64,000 nt of DNA, taken from Asparagopsis taxiformis. Lineage: Eukaryota; Rhodophyta; Florideophyceae; Bonnemaisoniales; Bonnemaisoniaceae. The position numbers and the translations under genes are program-made. Positions 46,801 through 56,678 of this stretch are shown here, in pieces. Numbering within the stretch: the first letter of the stretch is position 1; every line of letters begins with the position of its first letter. The notes under the pieces were generated by a model. It searched no databases. It was given only the letters and a program-made list of their open reading frames with translations, and was not told where the DNA came from. Location: contig JALQPE010002425.1 of the NCBI GenBank assembly GCA_030407315.1, positions 233,628 through 297,627 on the forward strand, given 5' to 3'.

Positions 46801-49005
46801 ATGCCTGCAACCAGCACTGCTGCAATGGATCGACTTCTGCCGGTCATTAATAAGCTCCATCACATCTTTGCACGTTGCGGACTCGCAAATCCGATTGATC
46901 TCCCACAAATCGTAGTTGTTGGTGCTCAGTCCTCGGGCAAAAGCTCTGTACTTGAGGCCATCGTCGGTTTTGACTTCCTCCCCCGAGGCTCCGGCGTAGT
47001 GACGCGCAGCCCTATCTTAATCCAACTGAACAAATTACAAACTAGTCAAAAGACACAGTCACAACCTCACAAGCAACAGCGATGGGTCGAGTTCATGCAT
47101 GCTCCAGACCGCAAATTCTTCTCCGAAGAGGAAATCCAAGCTGAAATAGTGCAGGAAACGGAAAGAGTTGCCGGAAAGAATAAGAGACTCACACCAAGTG
47201 CTATTGTCATGAAAGTATACTCCACTGATGTCGTTGATCTTACATTAATCGATCTTCCCGGACTTACAAAGGTGCCTGTCGGTGACCAACCACCGGATAT
47301 TGAAAAACTTGTCCGGGCGATGATCTACTCTTACATTGAGAAGCCCAATACTATTGTTCTTGCTGTCCATCCAGCAAACACTGATCTCGCGACATCAGAT
47401 GCGTTACAAATGGCAAGAAGAGTGGACCCACATGGCCTGCGTACATTGGGAGTCATCACAAAGCTAGATCTAATGGATGCTGGAACAAATGCACTTGATA
47501 TGTTGCAGGGTCGCATCATCCCGTTACGTCGAGGCTATGTCGGCGTTGTGAATCGATCACAGGCAGACTTGGATAACCATTCAACTGTTGTACAATCTCG
47601 CGCAACAGAAAAGGCATTCTTCAAGTCTCATCCTGTATATGCACCACATGCAGCCAAGATGGGATCTCAATATTTAGCCGAGCTGCTCAGTACAATGCTC
47701 ATGGAGCACATTCGCACTGTTCTACCAACAATTCGCTCCAAAATTACCTCTCAACTATCCGATGTAAGAGCTCAACTTGCTGCCTTGGGTCCGGAACTGG
47801 CCAGCGCAGATGACCTAAGTGCTACACTACTACACCTTCTCACTACGTACGCCTCAGCATACTCAGATGCCATCGATGGTCGTCCACGTGCGCCGATTGC
47901 AACAACCGAGCTGGCGGGTGGTGCTCGTATTAGCTACATATTCCACGACAGGTTTGGTCAGGACCTGGCAAAAATGGACCCCTTTGAGGCTCTAGGCACT
48001 GAAGAAATTCGCACTGCCCTGCGGAACGCAACTGGCCATCGAACCCCTCTCTTTATTCCTGAATCTGCGTTTGAACTACTGGTAAAACGACAGATTGGCA
48101 GATTTCTAGAACCGTCATTGACCTGTGTAGACCTTGTCTACGATGAGTTGACTCGGTTGGCAGAGAGTGTTGAGACAGTAGAACTTGTGCGATTCGATAG
48201 GCTGCGTAATGCAGTTTCGGAGACAACTTTGAAGGTGTTGCGAGAAAGAAAGCGCCCAACCGTGGAGATGGTGCGGAACCTTGTTGAAATGGAAATGAGC
48301 TACATTAATACGTGGCATCCTGATTTTGTGGGAGGGAGACAAGCTCTCGCCTCTATTGTCCATGCTCCCGTTACAGCAGGGAATGGTGAACGTGGAAATG
48401 AAGGCCTGTCATCTATATCAGGAGTAGATCATTTACCGTCAAGGGATGATCAGTCGGATGCGTGGGTTGAGAAAAATCTCCTAGGTCAGCCAATTGGAGT
48501 ATCCAGGAGCCAGAGGAATAAGTCACCAAATATCAGTAATGAATATGGACGAGGTGGGGAACAGCCTCAGAATCGATGGCGACCTTCTCGTTGGAACAAT
48601 GCAAATGATCGTGGAAAACATGATGGCTTATCCCTTGCCAGTGGGACTAACGTCGCAGGAGGCAATTCGTTTGGGACTCATATGCGTGTCACGAAAACAG
48701 AGGTATTGAGAGACGACGAAAGACAGGAACTGGATATTTTGCGTGTGTTACTGGAAAGTTATTTCAATATTGTACGGAAACGTCTTCAAGATATGGTGCC
48801 CAAGGCAATAATCACGTTCCTTGTCAATAGATCAAAAGAATCGCTACAATCTGTGCTGGTATCCAAGCTGTACAAGCCAAACAGTGTAGAAAAGCTGATG
48901 GTCGAAGCAGATGAAACGGCTCAGCGCAGAAAGGATATTCGAGCGATAGAGGCGTTGCTAGAGAAGGCATTGATGGAAGTGAACGAAATTCGGGATGTAC
49001 ACTGA
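46801..49005 (+). CDS. Dynamin-related GTPase (Dnm1/Drp1/Vps1 type)
   Basis: This is a 734-residue protein. Seen: GTPase domain with G1 GAQSSGKSS (41-49), switch I PRGSGVVTR (about 61-69), G3 DLPG (151-154) and G4 TKLD (220-223), the middle/stalk region (about 300-520), a hydrophilic insert in place of a PH domain (about 525-630, Asn/Ser/Arg-rich), and a C-terminal GED (about 640-734) starting near EVLRDDERQELDILR. Known: proteins with this layout drive fission of mitochondria, peroxisomes or vesicles. Red algae have a mitochondrial Dnm1 and a plastid-division Dnm2; strong similarity of the GTPase domain to the Dnm1/Vps1 class favours the former. No leader. Confidence 0.92.
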   Translation: MPATSTAAMDRLLPVINKLHHIFARCGLANPIDLPQIVVVGAQSSGKSSVLEAIVGFDFLPRGSGVVTRSPILIQLNKLQTSQKTQSQPHKQQRWVEFMHAPDRKFFSEEEIQAEIVQETERVAGKNKRLTPSAIVMKVYSTDVVDLTLIDLPGLTKVPVGDQPPDIEKLVRAMIYSYIEKPNTIVLAVHPANTDLATSDALQMARRVDPHGLRTLGVITKLDLMDAGTNALDMLQGRIIPLRRGYVGVVNRSQADLDNHSTVVQSRATEKAFFKSHPVYAPHAAKMGSQYLAELLSTMLMEHIRTVLPTIRSKITSQLSDVRAQLAALGPELASADDLSATLLHLLTTYASAYSDAIDGRPRAPIATTELAGGARISYIFHDRFGQDLAKMDPFEALGTEEIRTALRNATGHRTPLFIPESAFELLVKRQIGRFLEPSLTCVDLVYDELTRLAESVETVELVRFDRLRNAVSETTLKVLRERKRPTVEMVRNLVEMEMSYINTWHPDFVGGRQALASIVHAPVTAGNGERGNEGLSSISGVDHLPSRDDQSDAWVEKNLLGQPIGVSRSQRNKSPNISNEYGRGGEQPQNRWRPSRWNNANDRGKHDGLSLASGTNVAGGNSFGTHMRVTKTEVLRDDERQELDILRVLLESYFNIVRKRLQDMVPKAIITFLVNRSKESLQSVLVSKLYKPNSVEKLMVEADETAQRRKDIRAIEALLEKALMEVNEIRDVH

Positions 49006-49140
49006 ACAGTTGAATGTAAGTTTGTAATAAAAAGCACAGGAGACCGAACGAAACTAGACTTATCGTGTTCTTCCTGTTTCAGTCGTTGAGAATTATTGAG
49101 ACAAAAACATCACCGCAACCATGCTGAGAGGATGACTACG

Positions 49141-49908
49141 TTAAGAAGCGGCAGTCATTGATTCATGCTTCATCTCACGAGGGTGCACAACTTCATCAAC
49201 CAAGCCAAAGTCACGAGCCTCTTCAGCAGACATGAAATGGTCTCTCTCCATTCGCGATTCAATTTGGGATAATGGACGCCCTGTATGCCGCACGTATATT
49301 CGGTTGAGACGTTTGCGCAAGTTGAGGATTTCAGTGGCGTGAATTGCAATATCACTAGCTTGACCTTGCGCACCTCCAGATGGCTGATGAATCATTACTC
49401 TGGAGTTGGGAAGGGCTCTACGTTCGCCTTGCGCTCCCGCAGCGAGCAGAAGGGAAGCCATTGAACAAGCCTGACCGATACAAAGTGTAGAAACCTGTGC
49501 GGAGATGTATTCCATAGTATCGTATATTGCCAAGCCGCTTGACACCACACCACCGGGTGAATTGATGTACATGGAAATGCGCCGACTCGGATTCTCCGAC
49601 TCGAGGAAAAGGAGCTGAGCTACGGCTACGGAAGACATTGCATCGTTGATCGGGCCATTCAAGCAAATGATGTGCTCCTTGAGTAGACGAGAGTAGATGT
49701 CAAAGACTCGTTCTCCCCGAGGAGTCTGTTCCAGGACCATCGGGACAAGACTGGATACGGCTGGGGACTGCACATCATGCATGGCGTCGGCCAGACCGGT
49801 GGGAGATTGCCAAATAACGGAAGAAAGGGAGCGAGAACTAGAAGTGATGGATCGTCGACCATTGTTGTGGACAACGGTTCGAGATAAGGAGGACAACGCA
49901 CGAAGCAT
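49141..49908 (-). CDS. clpP: ATP-dependent Clp protease proteolytic subunit ClpP, mitochondrial type
   Basis: This is a 255-residue protein from the ATG at 49908. Seen: an Arg/Ser-rich presequence (about 1-50), [26 protein letters not shown] (about 116), nucleophile Ser149 in GQACSMAS, His174 in [15 protein letters not shown], and Asp223 in ERDHFMS. Known: ClpP assembles as a double heptamer and degrades proteins fed by ClpX; all three catalytic residues are present. The presequence and the close match to mitochondrial ClpP suggest the matrix, though the plastid cannot be excluded by eye. Confidence 0.93.
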   Translation of the reverse strand: MLRALSSLSRTVVHNNGRRSITSSSRSLSSVIWQSPTGLADAMHDVQSPAVSSLVPMVLEQTPRGERVFDIYSRLLKEHIICLNGPINDAMSSVAVAQLLFLESENPSRRISMYINSPGGVVSSGLAIYDTMEYISAQVSTLCIGQACSMASLLLAAGAQGERRALPNSRVMIHQPSGGAQGQASDIAIHATEILNLRKRLNRIYVRHTGRPLSQIESRMERDHFMSAEEARDFGLVDEVVHPREMKHESMTAAS

Positions 49909-50232
49909 GACTAGAAAGCACACCAGCCCTGGGAAATGGTAGCAAGATTGAAGTCTGGTTGAGGCGGCTACCGAAAGTTATACACTTTTTGCAATCCAGT
50001 AATCTGGTAACCGATGGCCAAATGCGAAACAAGATCGATTGAAAATGAGTAGTGCACCAACCAATTTTATACAAGTATATATTTTGGTGGCATCTTCTTG
50101 AGCTCGTGACCAACAGTTTTACCCTCTTTCGTCTGTCCATTAATATACCCTTTCCCGACACATCAATCTTTCATCGCGCCTTCACATCTCTTCTCTTTCG
50201 ACATTTCTGCAATCGTATTAGCGTAACCCCGA
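49909..50232. other. Divergent promoter region, ClpP and phycobilin lyase
   Basis: 324 bases; contains TATA-like sequence near 50076. No gene is seen. Confidence 0.5.
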
Positions 50233-51570
50233 ATGTCAACCAAAACCGCATCAAATAATGGCGCACCTGTTACTGCTGCATGGTGTCTCTACACCATAAC
50301 TTCTCCACCTGCCGCACGAGCTTTTCTCCTTCCATCACCACCACACAAGCGCATACTGCCACGTACGCGTCGTCGTCCTCGATCTCTCCGTCTCTCGCGC
50401 ACTTCTTTTGCCTGTCAATTTCCCTCTAACCCAGCGACTTCATCCGAATTGCCTTTTGACGAAGACTCTGACTCATCTGCAGACGATGCTCATTCCAACA
50501 CAGCGCAATTTGGTTTACTAACAGATTCAGTTTTGGAAGTGAAATGGAAAAACGAGAAACAACATCCAAAACCAGAAGTAGCCGCAACTTTTTCGAGTTC
50601 AAAACCATTTCCAGTAACGCCATCCTCTCCGCCGTGTTCCTGCGATGATGCATTTTCAGACGATTTGTCAGCAAGTGACCCATACAAGGCGTTTGCCAAC
50701 TTTACCAGAATTGCAGCTCCGACAGCGCTGCTTGGGCGTGAAGAACCGGATAACGTTTTCAACCTAAAAGCACACGACAATTCGGCGCTTGCAATCCACC
50801 ACCGACATATGCCGTATTCGTCTTCTTCCATAGCGCATCGTCTGATGCGCTATACGTATGCGAAACAGAATTTGGCCGACTTTATGTCCTTTTTCCAAGG
50901 AGAGTTTGATAACTATGATCAAATTGCGTCGCAGCGGCGAATGGGCATGGGGCCACGAGAAGGTGGTGGTCATGAACATATTCATTGCTCCATCACACCG
51001 GTTAGCTCAGAACTATTGTTTGCGAGGTATTACTTCAATGGTGATCCTAGCATTGTATTCCGGTCACGATTGTACCATGTGACTGTTTCAGATAGTTCTG
51101 ATAGAGGTATTGTTGAGATGCGCATTTTCAGATTCTACGAAGAGACAGAACAAAGGCTGAAAGCGCACAACTATGATGTGAACGCCATTGAGTGGGACGA
51201 CGGCGACGTATATGACTGGCTGGAGGGATGCGAAGTATTCTGGGAACGCTATGAAGCGCGACCTGACGAAGAGGATAGTGCTGGAAAGCAACTGGGTATC
51301 GAACCTGGACCTCGATTTGTCGGTTACATGAAGGGCGGTGGATGTGAGCTGTATAGTAGAGAAATTGGGGGACGGATAAAGGTTATGGATGATCTCCTGC
51401 TAACATCGGAAGATCTGTGGGTAGCGGATAGGGGGTTTGACGATCAAAGCAATTTTGTGTATGGGAATCGTCGCGGGGTACCGTACAAGATGCGACGGGT
51501 GAGGCCGGATGACGCCAATGCATGGACATTGTCTTCTACAGCTTCACCTCCTGAGGGATATATTGCTTGA
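50233..51570 (+). CDS. CpcT/CpeT-type chromophore (phycobilin) lyase, plastid-targeted
   Basis: This is a 445-residue protein. Seen: a long basic Ser/Pro/Arg leader (about 1-60), an acidic low-complexity linker (about 70-190), and a CpeT domain (about 205-430) with RLMRYTYAKQNLADFMSFFQ, GGHEHIHCSITPV, YNDRGIVEMR-like residues and, near the end, FVGYMKGGGCELYSR and LWVADRGFD(D)Q. Known: CpcT/CpeT lyases attach phycoerythrobilin or phycocyanobilin through a thioether to a beta-subunit Cys (Cys153/155) of phycobiliproteins. This is the gene that most directly points to a red alga. The linker between leader and domain is unusually long. It is convergent with profilin, 12 bases away. Confidence 0.88.
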   Translation: MSTKTASNNGAPVTAAWCLYTITSPPAARAFLLPSPPHKRILPRTRRRPRSLRLSRTSFACQFPSNPATSSELPFDEDSDSSADDAHSNTAQFGLLTDSVLEVKWKNEKQHPKPEVAATFSSSKPFPVTPSSPPCSCDDAFSDDLSASDPYKAFANFTRIAAPTALLGREEPDNVFNLKAHDNSALAIHHRHMPYSSSSIAHRLMRYTYAKQNLADFMSFFQGEFDNYDQIASQRRMGMGPREGGGHEHIHCSITPVSSELLFARYYFNGDPSIVFRSRLYHVTVSDSSDRGIVEMRIFRFYEETEQRLKAHNYDVNAIEWDDGDVYDWLEGCEVFWERYEARPDEEDSAGKQLGIEPGPRFVGYMKGGGCELYSREIGGRIKVMDDLLLTSEDLWVADRGFDDQSNFVYGNRRGVPYKMRRVRPDDANAWTLSSTASPPEGYIA

Positions 51571-51582
51571 TGATTTATTAGG

Positions 51583-52011
51583 TTAAAAGTTCATGGCGGA
51601 AAGGGACTCTGCGAGTTGATAGACGGCTACATTTCCTTTTTCGAATGAGGCAGTTTGAGCGTAAACGGGGTCGTGTATGGCAATGATACAAGTCTGAGCG
51701 GTGCGGGCGACAATGATGCCGCAGGACGGAGCGGAAAGCTGCTTGCAACGACCGATGAGGTATCGGATCTCGTCATCTGTGGTATCCAAGCGAGTGAGTG
51801 CGTAGGGTATACTCTGGATTGTGAAACCTTTGGACTGGACAGAAGCGAGTGCCGTTTTGTCATGTTGCAAAGCAGGAATGAGGCGTTGCACTTCCACGGG
51901 CGGCACTTTGAACGAGGGGGTGGCGCCCCATGTCTGGCCGTTATGACCGGTGATGCAAACTTTACAGAAACCAGCGCTAGTGAGGGTGTCGACGTATGGC
52001 TGCCAACTCAT
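51583..52011 (-). CDS. Profilin
   Basis: This is a 142-residue protein. Seen: the N-terminal MSWQPYVDTL, GHNGQTWGATPSFKV, the central strands, and a final helix with QLAESLSAM. Known: profilin binds G-actin, poly-proline and phosphoinositides and feeds actin growth by formins. The MSWQxYVD start and GxDGxxWA-like motif are those of plant and fungal profilins. Slightly longer than the usual 125-135 residues. It suggests regulated actin in an alga group with a reduced cytoskeleton. Confidence 0.92.
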   Translation of the reverse strand: MSWQPYVDTLTSAGFCKVCITGHNGQTWGATPSFKVPPVEVQRLIPALQHDKTALASVQSKGFTIQSIPYALTRLDTTDDEIRYLIGRCKQLSAPSCGIIVARTAQTCIIAIHDPVYAQTASFEKGNVAVYQLAESLSAMNF

Positions 52012-52467
52012 TGTTGGAGAGGTCGATGATGGTAGCTACGATGGGGAGTATGTCATACGCCGCGACGATTCATGAATGATGGAAAATACACAGCGCAGTG
52101 GCAGCTACTGAGATATGTGTCAGGAATATAATATTTGAAAAATGTGCCCGATATTGTGCTGATGTCATGTTACTAGCCATTCGTTTGTTTATTACAAGCG
52201 CACATAAGAGCAATTGCAGCAGCTCGTTGATGGATACTTGGCTCAAGTGGAAGAGCGGGAAAAACAAGTCTTGGGCGAGTCGCTCTCATATCTCAGTCAA
52301 TCGGTACACATCGTCTTCGCGACTGTAAATCTCAGATTGACCAGTTATGACAAGTTGCACATGCATCTCTGTCACGCTCACAAGATTGCAATGGCAAACT
52401 AGCACAATAAATATCACCTTGGACACCCGTTCGCTCGCCCCGTTTGTTCTCACCATCATCACTCATC
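52012..52467. other. Divergent promoter region, profilin and LOX1
   Basis: 456 bases. The LOX1 frame extends to 52444 only with TTG. No gene is seen. Confidence 0.5.
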
Positions 52468-54294
52468 ATGCCTCGTGCATCCATTCCCAACGATCTTTCT
52501 CCCCGTGAGAAACAAGCTCGTGCATCACAACTAGCCGAGCAACAAGTCAAGTATGTGTACCAATCTCCTGTTACTATTCCCAAAATTGCTTTCATCAAGG
52601 GCCCGATTAGTCAACTGCCTGCTGAGAAACCATCGCCGTGGTGGTTGATCAAAGTCGGCGCGATCGCCGCCAAAACCGTCCTCAATTTCACAGACACCAC
52701 CCCCGGCAACGTTCTCAACGCCGTTCGGGTGTTCATCAATGGCATATTCACCAATCCAGAAGATGAGGAGAGTGTTCAAAACGCAATAAGTACCTTTAGT
52801 GAAGCCACTAAACCAGATGCAATTTCCAAGAATATTCCCAAGAACCCTGTGCTCGAGCGCTTTGCCGATGCTTCAGAACGTAGTTCAAACTTTGAGGAAA
52901 CCAATGCCATCCTTCAACCGTACAGAGATATCTTCCGCAAAATCGATCTTCCTGACGTTGCCGATGTATTCATGGAAGATTTCATGTTCTCTCGTTTGAG
53001 AACCGCTGGCTTCAATCCTATTTCTCTCTTCGGTGTTACCTCGTTGGAAAAGTTGCCGTTCGAGATTGACGACTCTCAACTGCCAGTTTCTGGAGACACC
53101 ATTGAGAAGGCAATCGCAGAGAATCGTCTCTATGCTCAGGATTTTTCTTTCCTATCCGGTATCGAGCAACAGAGAAATTCGCCAAAGCTGGCCATTCCGT
53201 GCAAGTCGATGTTTGTGGTTCCGCCTGGTGGTGGCGATCTTCTACCTGTAGCGGTTGATGTCGATGGCCAGATCGTCACCCCAACCTCTGATGACGTGGT
53301 CGCTAATACACGATGGGGAATTGCCAAATTGGTACTGAATGTTGCCGATTCGATCCATCATGAAATTATTGCCCATTTGGGACGCACGCATTTGTTGGTC
53401 GAACCATTCGTGGCTGCGACTATGCGTCAACTTCCGAGGGAACATCCATTGCACATGCTTCTTCGTCCTCACTTTGAGGGAACAGCATCTATCAACGATA
53501 TGGCCAGTTCAGGACTTGTCGCGCCTGGTGGTGATGTCGATAGTATTTTCGCCGGTGAAATCGAGTCGGTGATGCAGTTCTGTGGGGAGGATGTGTCGAA
53601 TAACCCGTTCAATTCTACAATGCCAGATGTCGACTTGAAGGCGAGAAATTTGATGGACCCTATTCTAGATTGCCCGTATCGTGAGGACGCATTGATGCAC
53701 TTCGAGGCATTGAACACTTGGGTGTACGAATACTTGCACTACTTTTACGAGACGGATGAAAAACTCAAGGGAGATGAAGAGCTGCAGAACTGGGTGGAGG
53801 AGCTGGTCGACCCTGCTCGCGGGCGCGTCAAGGAGTTTGGCAACAACGGTGACGGTAAGGTACTGAGCATCAAGTATCTAGCACGTGCTGTGGCGTTTGT
53901 GATATTCTCTGGATCTGTGCAGCATGCGGCTGTCAACTTTCCGCAGCTGTCATTGATGTCGTACGCACCGGCAACGAGTGGTGCGGTATGGCGTCCATTC
54001 CCGCAGGAGGACGAGGTGAGCGGAATCAAAGAGTGGCAGGAGTCCATTGCACCATTGGAGACAGCTGTCGAGCAGCTGAAGACATTGTCGGTGATTGGTG
54101 CGGTTTATCACACACAATTGGGCGAGTACAATTGGGGAGCGCTACCGTCGGATCGCACTGTCAAGGAGGCGTTGAAGAAATATCGCAAACGGTTGGGCGA
54201 AATCGACAAGATTATAGAACAACGCGAAGCAAATCGCACTCTCAAATACGAGTATCTGCGCCCGCGATTGGTGCCGCAGAGCATCAATATCTAG
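52468..54294 (+). CDS. Lipoxygenase, copy 1, no plastid leader
   Basis: This is a 608-residue protein from the ATG at 52468. Seen: the catalytic helical domain of the lipoxygenase family without a PLAT/C2 domain. Iron ligands are His298 and His303 (HHEIIAH in ADSIHHEIIAHLGRTH), His486 and Asn490 (SVQHAAVNFPQ), and the C-terminal Ile608 (QSINI). Known: lipoxygenases insert oxygen into polyunsaturated fatty acids; the two His (HxxxxH), His, Asn and terminal Ile set is that of plant and animal enzymes. At about 600 residues it resembles the catalytic part of plant enzymes, as in cyanobacterial mini-forms. The start MPRASIPND lacks a leader, unlike copy 2. Tandem with LOX2, 283 bases apart, same strand. 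Confidence 0.92.
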   Translation: MPRASIPNDLSPREKQARASQLAEQQVKYVYQSPVTIPKIAFIKGPISQLPAEKPSPWWLIKVGAIAAKTVLNFTDTTPGNVLNAVRVFINGIFTNPEDEESVQNAISTFSEATKPDAISKNIPKNPVLERFADASERSSNFEETNAILQPYRDIFRKIDLPDVADVFMEDFMFSRLRTAGFNPISLFGVTSLEKLPFEIDDSQLPVSGDTIEKAIAENRLYAQDFSFLSGIEQQRNSPKLAIPCKSMFVVPPGGGDLLPVAVDVDGQIVTPTSDDVVANTRWGIAKLVLNVADSIHHEIIAHLGRTHLLVEPFVAATMRQLPREHPLHMLLRPHFEGTASINDMASSGLVAPGGDVDSIFAGEIESVMQFCGEDVSNNPFNSTMPDVDLKARNLMDPILDCPYREDALMHFEALNTWVYEYLHYFYETDEKLKGDEELQNWVEELVDPARGRVKEFGNNGDGKVLSIKYLARAVAFVIFSGSVQHAAVNFPQLSLMSYAPATSGAVWRPFPQEDEVSGIKEWQESIAPLETAVEQLKTLSVIGAVYHTQLGEYNWGALPSDRTVKEALKKYRKRLGEIDKIIEQREANRTLKYEYLRPRLVPQSINI

Positions 54295-54577
54295 GGTATG
54301 CGATCTCGCGACCGTCTGCGTGTCACGCTCATACAGTGTGCCCAGCCAATCATGATCTGCCTAGTAGACATATGCACTGACGTGTAATAAATCTGTTACA
54401 TGAAATCAGCGAGCAGAGTGTGCAGCATTAAAACTTAACGCTTGTCATCTATGATACACTGATATTTCTGCCACCGCGCTCCGGTCTCACCACGTTTCAG
54501 CATCATTCCGTATCCGTCACACTACTTGAATCCCATCGGCATCAGTCCATCAACAAATTCTTCGTCATCGATCCAAA

Positions 54578-56518
54578 ATGGCTTTCATTTCATCCCTTCC
54601 AATCAAACCCCAGCTTCGTCCTTCCAATCCCCTCACCTTGCACAATGCAAAACTTGCTCCCGTCGCCTCTCCCATCTTCAGCACTCCCTGCATGAAGTCT
54701 GCTTCATTGCCCAACGACCTCTCTCCCGCTGAGAAAGTTGAACGTGCAAAGCAAATTTCAGAGAAACAGGATCTCTACATCTATCAGTCCCCTCCCACCA
54801 TTCCCAAAATTGCCTTTGTAAAAGGTCCAGTCGACAAACTACCCGGCGAGTCCCCCTCCCGCTGGTGGATTATCAAAGTTGCCGCTATTGGTGCTAGAAC
54901 CGTTCTTAATTTCGCTGACTTCTCCCCGAGCTCCTTTTTCAAGGCTATCGGCGTCTTTTTCGATGGGCTCTTTGCTGACCGAAGTTCGAAGAACAGTCTC
55001 GACAATGCTGTGGATAACTTTAAGAAATCAGCTGATGCGACTGGTACTGCTCAGAAACTTCTCAACAATCCTATGCTCGAACGTTTCGTAAACGCTTCAC
55101 AAGGCGACTCCACATTCGAAGAGGAAAATCTCATCCTTCAACCGTACAGAGATATCTACAAACTCATTGATCTCCCTGTGCTTGCAGATGTATTCATGGA
55201 GGATTTCATGTTCTCTCGCTTGCGAACCGCTGGTTTCAACCCTTTGTCTCTTTTCGGCGTCGCTTCATTGGAAAAGTTGCCATTCGAGATTGATGACGCT
55301 CAACTGCCAGTTTCCGGAGACACCATTGAGAAGGCAATCGCAGAGAATCGTCTCTACGCTCAGGACTTTTCCTTCCTGTCCGAGCTCATTCAGCAGAAAA
55401 ATTCTCCAAAGCTTGGCATTCCATGCAAGTCGCTGTTTGTGGTTCCGCCTGGGGGTGGTGATCTTCTGCCTGTAGCTATTGATGTCGATGGTCAGATCGT
55501 CACCCCAACCTCTGATGATGATGATGCCAATACACGATGGGGAATTGCCAAATTGGTACTGAATGTTGCCGATTCGATCCATCATGAAATTATTGCCCAT
55601 TTGGGACGCACGCATTTGTTGGTCGAACCATTCGTGGCTGCAACGAGGCGCCAACTTCCCGAGGAGCATCCGCTGAATGTACTGCTAACTCCCCACTTTG
55701 AGGGAACTATATTCATCAATGACACTGCCAGTGCGGGACTTGTCGCGCCTGGTGGTGATGTCGATCGTATTTTCGCCGGTGAAATCGAGTCGGTGATGCA
55801 GTTCTGTGGGGAGGATGTGTCGAATAACCCGTTCAATTCTACAATGCCAGATGTCGACTTGAAGGCGAGAAATTTGATGGACCCTATTCTAGAATTCCCG
55901 TATCGTGAGGACGCATTGATGCACTTCGAGGCATTGAACACTTGGGTGTACGAATACTTGGTCTACTATTATGAGTCGGACGAGAAATTAAGGGCCGACC
56001 AAGAATTGAAGAAATGGGTGGAGGAATTGGTAGATCCTGCTCGTGGGCGCGTCAAGGAGTTTGGGGACAATGGCGACGGTAAGGTACTGAGCATCAAGTA
56101 TCTAGCACGTGCTGTGGCGTTTGTAATATTCTCTGGATCTGTGCAGCATGCGGCTGTCAACTTTCCGCAGATGTCATTGATGTCGTATGCGCCGGCAACG
56201 AGTGGTGCGGTATGGCGTCCATTCCCGAAAGAAGATGAGAAGAGCGGGATCAAGAAGTGGCAGGAATCTCTAGCACCACTTGAGACGGCTATTGAGCAAC
56301 TGCAGATTCTGTCCGTTATTGGCGCAGTTTACTACACAAAACTAGGAGAATATCGCCGCCGCGAGTTGCCCTCGGATCGACCCATCAAGGATGCGTTGAA
56401 GAAGTACCAAGCTCGACTGGAAGAGATCGATGCGATCATTGAAAAGCGCGAAGCGAATCGCACGCTCAAGTACGATTATATGCGTCCGGGATTGGTGCCG
56501 CAAAGCATCAATATTTGA
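54578..56518 (+). CDS. Lipoxygenase, copy 2, plastid-leader form
   Basis: This is a 646-residue protein. It carries a 38-residue Ser/Pro/Leu-rich leader starting MAFISSLP that fits plastid import, followed by a region collinear with copy 1 at a constant offset. Iron ligands are His336, His341, His524, Asn528 and C-terminal Ile646. PLAT domain absent. Blocks of near-identical DNA with copy 1 alternate with clearly diverged blocks (see findings). Inferred: tandem duplicates with different cell compartments, the leader having been gained here or lost in copy 1. Position and stereospecificity of oxygenation cannot be read. Confidence 0.92.
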   Translation: MAFISSLPIKPQLRPSNPLTLHNAKLAPVASPIFSTPCMKSASLPNDLSPAEKVERAKQISEKQDLYIYQSPPTIPKIAFVKGPVDKLPGESPSRWWIIKVAAIGARTVLNFADFSPSSFFKAIGVFFDGLFADRSSKNSLDNAVDNFKKSADATGTAQKLLNNPMLERFVNASQGDSTFEEENLILQPYRDIYKLIDLPVLADVFMEDFMFSRLRTAGFNPLSLFGVASLEKLPFEIDDAQLPVSGDTIEKAIAENRLYAQDFSFLSELIQQKNSPKLGIPCKSLFVVPPGGGDLLPVAIDVDGQIVTPTSDDDDANTRWGIAKLVLNVADSIHHEIIAHLGRTHLLVEPFVAATRRQLPEEHPLNVLLTPHFEGTIFINDTASAGLVAPGGDVDRIFAGEIESVMQFCGEDVSNNPFNSTMPDVDLKARNLMDPILEFPYREDALMHFEALNTWVYEYLVYYYESDEKLRADQELKKWVEELVDPARGRVKEFGDNGDGKVLSIKYLARAVAFVIFSGSVQHAAVNFPQMSLMSYAPATSGAVWRPFPKEDEKSGIKKWQESLAPLETAIEQLQILSVIGAVYYTKLGEYRRRELPSDRPIKDALKKYQARLEEIDAIIEKREANRTLKYDYMRPGLVPQSINI

Positions 56519-56678
56519 CGTGGCGGACAGATACGGAGAATAGGGTGCGGTAAATGTTACGCTACCAAACAAAAATAGTTTGTTTCAAAAAAACTGGATC
56601 GCTCGCTGCACAATAATTAGAGTAACTTTCGCCACGACTCGCCAATTGAATCCACCGGCATAGTTATCTTCGGCTGCT

